Shown here: positions 6,662 to 12,885 of the stretch, piece by piece
How the letters are laid out: each line of letters starts with the position of its first letter
How positions within the stretch are numbered: the first letter of the stretch is position 1
DNA from: an uncultured Chlorobiales bacterium
GTDB taxonomy: Bacteria; Bacteroidota; Chlorobiia; Chlorobiales; Thermochlorobacteraceae
Reading direction: 5' to 3'
DNA length: 12,885 nt
Assembly (NCBI GenBank): GCA_937959145.1
Contig: CALGMC010000097.1
Span: forward strand, 1-12,885
The notes under the pieces: generated by a model
The model's input: the letters and a program-made list of their open reading frames with translations, nothing else
The model's database searches: none
Told to the model about the DNA's origin: nothing
Position numbers and translations under genes: made by a program

Positions 6662-8019
6662 GCCAATAAGCCTCGTTCGTCGACTTTGAGCAAGAGCGGC
6701 TTGTCGTTGCTTGTGCCTGTGATGATGTAGCCACCATCAGCAGTTTGTTGAATGGATAAGCCTTCATCGTCAAGGGAAGTGCCTTGTGTGATTTCCCAAA
6801 GCAAATTTCCCTGAACCGACATTTTCGCAATATACACATCTCTGCCGCCCGGCGCAGGCGAGCGCGTGCCTTCAAAGGTAATTTTTTCTGTGCTTGCCCC
6901 AACGAAGACGAAATGCCCATCGCGCGATAACATCACTTGGGAAAGCGAGCGCGACGCCACATTGGGAAGCGTAAGACGCTCTAGGACGCTCGTCAGCGAT
7001 GAATTAACAAAAAGGATAAACAAAGTCGAGTTCGTGCGTCCGAACACGGCAAAATTGCCGTCAGGCATCGGTAAAATCGTGAAGGCTTCGTCGGCAGTGT
7101 TGAGTTTGCCGTTGTAAGAAACCGATTGGTCAATTACATCGCCTGCGGGATATTGTGCATCATAAAGAAAACTTTTTGTGGTATCGCCCGCCGCATTGAA
7201 AGTGAGCAAATAAAGGTCGCGCGCAACTAAACGACGAATGCCAGATTTGACGAAGTCGTAAATCGGCGTGTAATAGCCTGCTAAGATAACGCTCTCGCCA
7301 AAAGAAACGCCGCTGTTGAAGCCAATATCAGCACCTGCCGTGTTGGAAAGCGAGCCAAGCGAGCGAAGGCGTCGCTGAAACAGTGGCTGACCATTTGCAT
7401 CAATTTTGACCACAAAGCCGTCGTTGATGAATAAAGAAAATCCCGTTGAAAGCGTGCGGCGCGTTTGTCCATAGAGCCAAAGGTTGCCGTTCGGTTGTGA
7501 AACTGCGCCCGCAAAGCGCGCACTGCGCGAACTGTCCGTAAAAACTCGCGACCAACGCATGTTTCCGAGCGAATCAATCCGAAGCGCGTAGCCACTTGTT
7601 TGATTGAAGCCTGAAAACACAGAACCGCTGGCAACGAAGTCGCCTGTGCCTGCAATCGGCGTAATTGCGTTGAGCGTCTCGATTGAATCCGTGTAAGTCT
7701 TTGCCCAACGCACGCCGCCAAGCGCATTGGTGCGAATCACAAACGCACTGCGAAACAGTGAGCCTGTGCGTTGCAACTCGCCAACGAACAAAAGGTCGCC
7801 ACTTGGCAAGGAAAGCGCGTTGCGCATTGCGCCGCCTGAAAGCGTAATGATGGCATTCTCAACGCGAATCGAATCCAATCGCCGAATGAAGGTTGCTTGT
7901 GAAGTGAACTTGTTCGGCTCTCGTGGCGCGGCAGGATTTTTACAACTTGCAAGAAACACAACTGCGCCAAGCGTGAAGAGCGTAAAAAGCGAAAAACGCA
8001 AAGTCGGATAGTTCGGCAT
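6655..8019 (-). CDS. Beta-propeller lipoprotein next to the TonB-dependent receptor
   Basis: This 454-residue protein has a lipoprotein signal: hydrophobic core then LASC with Cys26 as the lipidation site. After Cys comes KNPAAPREP, a Pro-rich tether without the clear acidic export signal known in some Bacteroidota. The rest is a series of blade-like repeats of the form hydrophobic-Lys/Arg-x-Asp-x-x-Gly-(Asn)-x-x-Trp: AFVIRTNALGGVRW (92-105), YALRIDSLGNMRW (144-156), FVVKIDANGQPLF (202-214), VYIAKMSVQGNLLW (395-408) and LLLKVDERG (442-450). Stretches such as ADGGYIITGTSND (427-439) mark blade starts. This fits a single propeller of about six or seven blades, likely on the outer membrane. The gene starts 15 nt after the TonB receptor stop, so the two are probably made together; a role as surface partner of the receptor is inference. 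No enzymatic motif is visible. Confidence 0.82.
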   Translation of the reverse strand: MPNYPTLRFSLFTLFTLGAVVFLASCKNPAAPREPNKFTSQATFIRRLDSIRVENAIITLSGGAMRNALSLPSGDLLFVGELQRTGSLFRSAFVIRTNALGGVRWAKTYTDSIETLNAITPIAGTGDFVASGSVFSGFNQTSGYALRIDSLGNMRWSRVFTDSSRSARFAGAVSQPNGNLWLYGQTRRTLSTGFSLFINDGFVVKIDANGQPLFQRRLRSLGSLSNTAGADIGFNSGVSFGESVILAGYYTPIYDFVKSGIRRLVARDLYLLTFNAAGDTTKSFLYDAQYPAGDVIDQSVSYNGKLNTADEAFTILPMPDGNFAVFGRTNSTLFILFVNSSLTSVLERLTLPNVASRSLSQVMLSRDGHFVFVGASTEKITFEGTRSPAPGGRDVYIAKMSVQGNLLWEITQGTSLDDEGLSIQQTADGGYIITGTSNDKPLLLKVDERGLLAD

Positions 8020-8034
8020 ATAATTGAAGCAAGT

Positions 8035-10335
8035 TTAGATTTCAGCACGAATGCCGACAACAGGCAAGAACGGAATATGATAAACAAACTCGGCTTGTCG
8101 CGTGCGCGTATTCCAAATTTGTCCGCTCACATTTTGATTGCTCAAAACATTCTGCAAATCGACAAAAGCCGTGAGCGTAACATCGCTTGTGAAAAGCCGA
8201 TAATCGACGCGCACATCGAGGCGACTGTATTCAGGATAGCGAAGCGCATTCAGTTGCGAAAGGTCTAAAAATCCGCCGACATTGCCCGACGTCGTTTCAT
8301 CAAACGGCGTGTAAGGCTTGCCGCCCAAGTAACGCCATCTCACACCGATTTCCCAGTTCTCATCAATCTTGTATCCAACCGTCAGCGAAACGACATGGCG
8401 AAAATCGAAACTGCCTGCGCGCAAGACGCCATCAAGCCCTGCGTGCTCGATTTGTGAGAGCGAGTAGTTCGCAATGAAGTAGTAATTGTCGGTGAATTTT
8501 TTTTGTGCGAAAAGTTCTATGCCGTTGGCGCGCCCTGTGCCGCCGTTGGTGAGGCGTTCATCTAAGCCGAATGTGCCAAATTCGGTTGCTAAGTTCGCCA
8601 TAGAGAGCGCAGGAATTTGAGAAGAGGCGGAGTAGTTGCGATACGATTTCGCGAAGGCTTCCAAAGTGAATTTCAAATCATCGTTTGGATAAAATTCTAA
8701 GCCCGTAACGAAGTGGTCGGCGCGCAACTGTTGCAGGGCGCGATTTTCAGGCTTTGCCATCGTCCAAACCATCGGCGGCGATTGGTAATAAATGCCGTAG
8801 GCAACATTGAGTTTAAGATTGCTTCGCAAATAGATGCTCAATCCTGCGCGGGGTGCAAACGAAAACGGCTCATCGATGTAACTGAAATAATCAAAGCGTG
8901 CGCCCGCTGTGAGGCTGAATCGGTTGAGGAAAAGTTTATTGTATTGCGCGTAGCCGCCGAACTTAATGGCGGACGCATTGCGCGTTTCATTTACTGCAGG
9001 ACGAAGTGTAACGGTGAAAGGGTCAAAATAAGGTTGAATGTTGATTTGATTTCGTGCGGAAAGTTGGCGCGCCACAACGCCGGCTTCAAACAAATCGTCG
9101 CCTGAAATGCGATAGGAAAGGTCGGAGCGCAAAACGAACTCGCGTTCTGACGATTCGTTGCGGTATTTGTCTTCGGGTGTGCCTTGTGTGCTCGGTTGCA
9201 CGGTGCGCGTGAAGAAGGTGTAGTAAGCGTTGGAAACCGATGTGCGAATAAACGACTGCTTGTTCAAAAGCCAAGTGTGTGAAAGTCCGAGCACGTATTG
9301 CCATTGGTTGTTTTCGTTGAGGTCGGTTGCACTTGGGTTTGAAGATTGGCGAATGTTATCGCGCCCGCCAACGCCGATGAATGCGAGGCGATGATTGGCA
9401 TCGAGGTCGTAGGTGAGTTTTAGGTTGAAGTTCGTGTAGTTCGGAATCGTGGTTTTGAACGAGGGGTCTAAAAGGTTGAGCACTTCGTCGTAATAACTTT
9501 GCCGACCTGCAAGCATGAACGCGCCTTTGCCGCCGTTGAGAGGTCCTTCGGTCATCGCGCCTGCGCCGACCGTGCCCAAAATCGCGCGGCTTTCGCCCTT
9601 GTTGCGATTGCCTTCGCGAAAGTGAATATCCATCACGGAAGAAAGTCTGTCGCCGTATTTGCTCGAGAAGCCGCCTGCGCTGAACGTTACATCTTGCAGA
9701 AAATCCACTTGAAGCATGCCGACTTCGCCGCCGCCTGTGCCTTGTATGCCGAAATGATTGATGTTCGGCACTTCAATGCCATCAATCAAAATGAAATTTT
9801 CGGCAGGGCTTCCGCCGCGCACAATCAAGTCGTTGCGTGTGTCGGACGAGACCACAACGCCCGGCAAAAGAAGCATCATGCGCGTTACATCTTCGCTTGC
9901 GCCCGGCGCACGGCGAATTTCCTCTTGTGAAAGTTTATTCGTCGAAACCTTTGCATCTTCGGCGCGCTCAAAAAGATTATCGACGACGGTAACTTCGCGC
10001 GCTTGTGCCGAGCGCACATTCAGCTCGAGCGGAAGGTAGGTCGGCTTTGAGGCTTTAATGACGATGTCGGTTTTGGTGAGCGTGTTGTATTCAAACGCAT
10101 CAACCTTGACCTGCACAACGCCTACGGGAATTTCCGTGATTTTGAATTTTCCGTTGGCGTCAGTTACAGCCCCTTGTTTTGTGCCTACGATGGAAACCTT
10201 TGCGCCCACAATAGACTGTTTCGTTTCGCGGTCGCGCACAACGCCTTCGAGCGTGCCAGTCAGCGTTTGACCAACAAGGGAATGAACACAGAAAAAAAGA
10301 AAGAGGAGAATCGTCAAGAACGATTGATGATGCAT
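8035..10335 (-). CDS. TonB-dependent outer-membrane receptor with CarboxypepD-reg-like domain
   Basis: This 766-residue protein carries a signal peptide (hydrophobic core about 5-20, cleavage near Gly22-Gln23), then a CarboxypepD-regulatory-like beta-sandwich (about 25-105: LEGVVRDRETKQSIVGAKV, VTDANGKFKI). A TonB-box-like AREVTVVDNLF lies at 112-122. The plug domain (about 125-240) contains LIVRGGSPAENFILIDGIEV (170-189), the family signature, followed by a 22-strand-type barrel to the C-terminus. The last residue is Ile, not the usual Phe or Trp, although the end (FLPVVGIRAEI) otherwise looks like a closing strand. Such receptors import siderophores, cofactors, glycans or peptides using TonB energy. 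It is smaller than SusC proteins and has no SusD partner; the downstream gene is a propeller lipoprotein instead. The substrate is not predictable. The site-2 protease gene ends 54 nt upstream. Confidence 0.93.
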   Translation of the reverse strand: MHHQSFLTILLFLFFCVHSLVGQTLTGTLEGVVRDRETKQSIVGAKVSIVGTKQGAVTDANGKFKITEIPVGVVQVKVDAFEYNTLTKTDIVIKASKPTYLPLELNVRSAQAREVTVVDNLFERAEDAKVSTNKLSQEEIRRAPGASEDVTRMMLLLPGVVVSSDTRNDLIVRGGSPAENFILIDGIEVPNINHFGIQGTGGGEVGMLQVDFLQDVTFSAGGFSSKYGDRLSSVMDIHFREGNRNKGESRAILGTVGAGAMTEGPLNGGKGAFMLAGRQSYYDEVLNLLDPSFKTTIPNYTNFNLKLTYDLDANHRLAFIGVGGRDNIRQSSNPSATDLNENNQWQYVLGLSHTWLLNKQSFIRTSVSNAYYTFFTRTVQPSTQGTPEDKYRNESSEREFVLRSDLSYRISGDDLFEAGVVARQLSARNQINIQPYFDPFTVTLRPAVNETRNASAIKFGGYAQYNKLFLNRFSLTAGARFDYFSYIDEPFSFAPRAGLSIYLRSNLKLNVAYGIYYQSPPMVWTMAKPENRALQQLRADHFVTGLEFYPNDDLKFTLEAFAKSYRNYSASSQIPALSMANLATEFGTFGLDERLTNGGTGRANGIELFAQKKFTDNYYFIANYSLSQIEHAGLDGVLRAGSFDFRHVVSLTVGYKIDENWEIGVRWRYLGGKPYTPFDETTSGNVGGFLDLSQLNALRYPEYSRLDVRVDYRLFTSDVTLTAFVDLQNVLSNQNVSGQIWNTRTRQAEFVYHIPFLPVVGIRAEI

Positions 10336-10365
10336 GAATGTGTGATGTGTTTCGGATAGAAAAAA

Positions 10366-10388
10366 CAGCGCAAAAATATCAGCGCAAA
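10366..10388. repeat. 9-bp direct repeat with 14-bp period
   Basis: CAGCGCAAA occurs at 10366-10374 and 10380-10388 in the 54-nt gap between the protease and receptor genes. The period is 14 bp. The GCGC cores could pair as a weak 4-bp stem followed by a T-run on the minus strand, but that is too short for a confident terminator. Confidence 0.7.
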
Positions 10389-10389
10389 G

Positions 10390-11502
10390 TTAAGGCAACT
10401 GTCCGAATGGAACCGGTGTAAAACACAAGATAAAAATAAGAATGCTAATCCAACCGATTGCCATGCGCGAGGTGTCGAGGCGATGTTCTTCTAAAACAGG
10501 TGGGTGGTCTAATCGAACAAATCGCCACAGGAGCAGAGCCCAGATAATCCAACTTGCCCAAGAAACTTCGCGAACCCAAGCAGGGTAAGGAAATCCCGAA
10601 AACGGCTGATTGGCGAAGGAAGCGAAAATGAACACTATCCATTCGGCAAAGGTCGGCAAGCCTAACAAGATAATTAACGCTAAAAAAATTCGTGCGACGT
10701 AGAACTGTGTTTTTCGTCCGAACATGGCATAAATCACATGTCCGCCGTCTAACTGCCCAACAGGTAAAAGGTTTAAGGCGGTTACGAAACAGCCAAGCCA
10801 ACCCGCGAAAAGGTAAGGGTAGTGATACATTTCCGTCATCGGCGGAAGGTTTGGGCTGGCGAAGGCTTGTTCCAACAGCCAATAGAGTAAATTTTTGCCT
10901 GTGTAGAGCGCGCCCGAGCGAACCGGAATCTTGCCGTGAAGTTTGTAATAAAGTTCGTATTCAGGGTGAATTTGAAGGATATACTCAATCGGCGGAAGCG
11001 TTAAAAATCCGTAAATTAAAAGCCCAAGTGCGACGACGAATCCTGCAATCGGACCATAGACGCCAATATCGAAAAGGCTTTTAGAACTTGGAATGCGCTC
11101 TTTCATGCGAATCATTGCGCCGAATGTGCCAATCGGAAAAAGAAATGGCAAAGGTGGCATCGGAATGTAGTAGGGAAGTGAAGCGCGAACACGGTGAGCC
11201 ATGGTTGCAAAAAAATGTCCGAACTCGTGGCAAGTGAGAAAAAAGAGAAGTGAAAAGGAATAAGGGAAGCCATATTGCAACTGCTTGAACGCATCGGCAA
11301 GGCTATCGAGCGGGATTTCTCTGCCGACCCAATACGCACCCGCGACGCTCGTCGTAATCACGGTGAGTAAAAAAAGTAAAAGATGTAGCGCGTAATTATG
11401 TTCTCCAAACTGGCTCCAAAACGACGGCGACGGCGGTAAATCTGATGCGAGGGTGTCAGAGTGTGGCTCGCGACCGTTGGGGCTTGTCTTTGCGTCTTCC
11501 AT
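10390..11502 (-). CDS. Site-2 protease family (M50) intramembrane zinc metalloprotease
   Basis: This 370-residue multi-pass membrane protein has both site-2 protease hallmarks: HEFGH (residues 92-96) with two zinc ligands and the catalytic Glu93, and NLLPVGQLDGGH (244-255) with the third ligand Asp252. Hydrophobic segments lie at about 39-58, 80-98, 145-168, 228-248, 270-297, 314-328 and 347-366. GPIAGF (150-155) and the C-terminal LDHPPV (331-336) are typical of the PDZ-free group that includes plant EGY and cyanobacterial homologues. The substrate is unknown; relatives cut membrane-bound regulators or signal peptide remnants. The ATG at 11502 is chosen: the frame stays open to a TTG at 11619, but that stretch holds 14-15 bp non-coding-type repeats that do not keep frame. 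It heads the leftward gene set and is divergent from the response regulator. Confidence 0.9.
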   Translation of the reverse strand: MEDAKTSPNGREPHSDTLASDLPPSPSFWSQFGEHNYALHLLLFLLTVITTSVAGAYWVGREIPLDSLADAFKQLQYGFPYSFSLLFFLTCHEFGHFFATMAHRVRASLPYYIPMPPLPFLFPIGTFGAMIRMKERIPSSKSLFDIGVYGPIAGFVVALGLLIYGFLTLPPIEYILQIHPEYELYYKLHGKIPVRSGALYTGKNLLYWLLEQAFASPNLPPMTEMYHYPYLFAGWLGCFVTALNLLPVGQLDGGHVIYAMFGRKTQFYVARIFLALIILLGLPTFAEWIVFIFASFANQPFSGFPYPAWVREVSWASWIIWALLLWRFVRLDHPPVLEEHRLDTSRMAIGWISILIFILCFTPVPFGQLP

Positions 11503-11511
11503 TGATGGCGT

Positions 11512-11597
11512 AATTAGGCTTGTTGAATTAGGCTTGATGTGATTGTGCTTGAACGCAAGCGTGAAACAATAAGTGTGAAATGTAAGCGTGATTGATG
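11512..11597 (-). repeat. Degenerate 14-15 bp repeats in the leader of the site-2 protease gene
   Basis: AATTAGGCTTG is repeated exactly at 11512-11522 and 11526-11536 (period 14). A weaker copy, GATTGTGCTTG, lies at 11541-11551. A second block repeats AAGCGTGAA (11557-11565), AAGTGTGAA (11571-11579, period 14) and AAGCGTGAT (11584-11592, period 13). Together these look like about six degenerate units of a 14-15 bp tandem repeat just before the ATG at 11502. The exact pair is certain; the joining of the two blocks into one array is my reading. Confidence 0.55.
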
Positions 11598-11605
11598 CTA
11601 CAAGC

Positions 11606-11613
11606 CAAACATA
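11606..11613 (-). promoter_or_regulatory. Candidate -7 element for the site-2 protease gene
   Basis: TATGTTTG on the minus strand (11613-11606) fits the Bacteroidota -7 consensus TAnnTTTG exactly. No TTG is found at the expected -33 distance, so the match is partial. It would give a leader of about 95 nt that contains the degenerate repeats. Confidence 0.35.
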
Positions 11614-11659
11614 TATCAAAGTTGGAAAAGTTCTATGTGGACGGTCGAGAGCAAAGTCT

Positions 11660-11667
11660 TATTTTTG
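11660..11667 (+). promoter_or_regulatory. Candidate -7 element for the response regulator gene
   Basis: TATTTTTG at 11660-11667 fits TAnnTTTG exactly and ends 21 nt before the ATG at 11689, giving a short leader. The -33 box is poor: the expected position has TGTGG, not TTG. The position and orientation are right for the response regulator and glycosyltransferase pair. Confidence 0.45.
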
Positions 11668-11688
11668 GGATAATCATCAAAAACCACT

Positions 11689-12075
11689 ATGCAAAAGCGG
11701 ACTATTTTAATCATTGACGACGAAGTTGATTCTCTCACCCTGCTGTCACGGGCAATCGGAACTTCATATGATGTGGTGGCGAAGAACGACGGCGCGGAAG
11801 CCTTGCGCTGGCTTCAAGCCGGCAACACGCCCGACTTGATTATCACAGACGTCATGATGCCAAACATGGATGGCACGGAGTTTATCAAAATTCTTCGTTC
11901 TAGTAAATCGCACCGACATACGCCCATCGTCGTTGTTTCAGGAAACAGCGATGTGCGCACGCGCATTAAGTTTCTGCAAATGGGTGTAAATGACTATCTC
12001 GGAAAGCCTGTTCACCCTGAGGAATTAGTGCTTCGAATCAACAACATTTTCAAACTGCTCTCTCGCGCCGAGTAA
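11689..12075 (+). CDS. Single-domain response regulator (CheY-like receiver)
   Basis: This 128-residue protein is a lone receiver domain with no output domain. The phosphorylation site is complete: acidic pair Asp10-Asp11 (LIIDDE), acceptor Asp54 (IITDVMMPNMDG), switch Ser84 (VVVSGN), aromatic switch Tyr103 (NDYLGKP) and Lys106. Such proteins receive phosphate from a sensor histidine kinase and act by protein-protein contact, as in chemotaxis or phosphorelays; no kinase is in the window. The ATG at 11689 gives the normal receiver start with a beta-strand at residues 5-10. A glycosyltransferase gene starts 11 nt after the stop, so the two are likely co-transcribed, suggesting control of an envelope or polysaccharide process, though this is inference from position. 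The gene is divergent from the site-2 protease. Confidence 0.93.
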   Translation: MQKRTILIIDDEVDSLTLLSRAIGTSYDVVAKNDGAEALRWLQAGNTPDLIITDVMMPNMDGTEFIKILRSSKSHRHTPIVVVSGNSDVRTRIKFLQMGVNDYLGKPVHPEELVLRINNIFKLLSRAE

Positions 12076-12086
12076 CGACAAAAAGA

Positions 12087-12885
12087 ATGCTGATATTTCT
12101 GTTCGTCATCTGCACGATTTTTATTTGTTTGAATGTGATTGCGTATATCGGGCTTTCAAAAGTGGAATATGAATCCAAGACAGCGATTATTTTTCCAAAC
12201 CCCGATGTTCAACAAATCTTCGTATCTGTCATTGTTGCCGCACGAAATGAAGCGACAAACTTGCCCTCGTTGCTTAATCGGCTGGTAACGCAAACGCATT
12301 ACCCGCTTGAAATTATCATTGTCTCTGACCGTTCCACTGATGAAACGCCCGCCGTGGTTCAATTTTTTCAAGACGCACGTATTCGATTTGTGGAAATCAA
12401 AGACGTGCCAAAAGGCGTTTCGCCCAAAAAGCACGCGCTCGCAACCGGGATACGCATGGCGCGCGGCGAAATTTTATTTTTGACCGACGCCGACTGCCGC
12501 CCTAGCCCTACTTGGATTGCCGATACGCTTAAATGCTTCGATAAACGCACTGCCGCCGTCATTGGCTATTCGCCCTTTCGCAAAAAAGAAAACGAAAAAT
12601 TTATCGAGTGCTTCCAACGCTACGAGTGCTTCCGAACCGCCATGCTTTCAGCGGGTGCAGTCGGACGAAACGCGCCTTATATGGCAACCGGACGAAACCT
12701 TGCCTATCGTAAGGAAGTCTTTGAAACCATCGGCGGCTTCGACGCCATTAAGCACATTTTGAGCGGAGACGACGATTTGCTCCTGCAACGCATTGCACGA
12801 AAAACGCGCATGAAAATCAAGTATTTCATATCGCCAACCGCCGAAGTCGAGACCGACCCACAACCAACGCTCGAGAAATTCCTCA
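12087..12885 (+). CDS. Membrane-anchored family 2 glycosyltransferase (3' end outside window)
   Basis: The frame is open from the ATG at 12087 to the window edge (266 residues and one base). An N-terminal hydrophobic segment (about 2-23, FLFVICTIFICLNVIAYIGL) anchors the protein in the membrane. A GT-A fold of family 2 follows: VSVIVAARNEATNL (46-59), the nucleotide-binding VSDRSTDET (79-87), the DxD-type FLTDADC (131-137) for metal and nucleotide-sugar binding, the acceptor-side ATGRNLAYRKEVFE (200-213), and SGDDDLLLQRI (226-236) with the catalytic-base acidic cluster. Such enzymes move a sugar from a nucleotide donor to a lipid or polysaccharide acceptor at the inner membrane. Donor and acceptor are not identifiable; carotenoid, lipid and exopolysaccharide transferases share this layout. 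The gap after the response regulator is 11 nt with no Shine-Dalgarno. Confidence 0.9.
   Translation, partial: MLIFLFVICTIFICLNVIAYIGLSKVEYESKTAIIFPNPDVQQIFVSVIVAARNEATNLPSLLNRLVTQTHYPLEIIIVSDRSTDETPAVVQFFQDARIRFVEIKDVPKGVSPKKHALATGIRMARGEILFLTDADCRPSPTWIADTLKCFDKRTAAVIGYSPFRKKENEKFIECFQRYECFRTAMLSAGAVGRNAPYMATGRNLAYRKEVFETIGGFDAIKHILSGDDDLLLQRIARKTRMKIKYFISPTAEVETDPQPTLEKFL

Larger units (their letters stand above)
11503..11688. other. Divergent promoter region between the site-2 protease and response regulator genes
   Basis: This region of 186 bases contains no convincing gene. It holds degenerate 14-15 bp repeats (11512-11597) on the protease side and two TAnnTTTG elements pointing outward, one for each divergent gene, 46 bp apart. 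The repeats would lie in the protease gene's 5' leader if its element is used. Confidence 0.65.

Noticed and set aside
9499..9930. Plus-strand open frame of 143 codons opposite the TonB receptor gene
   Set aside because: It lies antisense to conserved plug and barrel coding sequence, and its Ala/Arg/His-rich product has no recognisable feature.
8035..10335. SusC-type glycan receptor
   Set aside because: The protein is shorter than SusC proteins, and the neighbouring lipoprotein has propeller repeats, not the helical SusD fold.
10366..10390. Terminator between the protease and receptor genes
   Set aside because: The possible stem is only four GC pairs; I report the sequence as a direct repeat instead.
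11503..11619. N-terminal extension of the site-2 protease from a TTG at 11619
   Set aside because: It needs a rare start, and the region holds 14-15 bp repeats that do not preserve frame; a good ATG exists at 11502.
1..12885. CRISPR arrays, tRNA, rRNA, insertion sequences or prophage genes
   Set aside because: I found no regular repeat-spacer pattern, no cloverleaf-like or ribosomal RNA sequence, and no transposase, integrase or phage structural motif.

Overview
The window looks like chromosomal DNA of a Bacteroidota/Chlorobiota-type bacterium with middling GC. The reasons are a TonB-dependent receptor with a CarboxypepD-reg-like N-terminal domain, TAnnTTTG-type -7 promoter elements facing outward in the one divergent region, and almost no Shine-Dalgarno sequences before the starts. 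A Chloroherpeton-like lineage would fit but cannot be shown from this sequence alone. I see no phage, transposase, CRISPR, tRNA or rRNA.

Layout from left to right: (1) 1-104, minus strand, the first 34 residues of an exported, probably outer-membrane protein that runs off the edge; (2) 105-427, an intergenic region with stem-loops; (3) 428-3670, minus, a full-length Tricorn-type protease; (4) 3671-3796, a short regulatory region with three TTGCAAG words and a rho-independent terminator; (5) 3797-11502, minus, seven closely spaced genes that read leftward: site-2 protease (M50), TonB-dependent receptor, beta-propeller lipoprotein, small membrane protein, KdsC-like HAD phosphatase, NeuB-type synthase, and a fatty-acid-hydroxylase-superfamily membrane protein; (6) 11503-11688, a divergent promoter region with degenerate 14-15 bp repeats; (7) 11689-12885, plus strand, a single-domain response regulator followed 11 nt later by a membrane-anchored family 2 glycosyltransferase cut by the window edge.

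The clearest pathway is in the NeuB/HAD pair: condensation of a hexose 6-phosphate with phosphoenolpyruvate, then removal of the 9-phosphate, to give a nonulosonic (sialic-acid-like) sugar. The phosphatase carries the Glu/Arg/Lys set described for KDN-9-phosphate phosphatase, and the synthase lacks the C-terminal SAF (antifreeze-like) domain, so KDN or another non-N-acetylated product is a reasonable hypothesis. The membrane hydroxylase is tightly coupled behind the synthase, and the terminator closes the unit with the hydroxylase stop codon in its loop. The TonB receptor and the propeller lipoprotein behind it look like an outer-membrane uptake pair of unknown substrate.

The most unusual non-coding signal is a recurring 14-bp spacing of direct repeats at three gene junctions of the leftward gene set (6634-6661, 10366-10388, 11512-11536), one of them a perfect 14-bp tandem duplication spanning a stop codon. 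A separate array of TTGCAAG words at about 19-bp spacing lies in front of the Tricorn gene.
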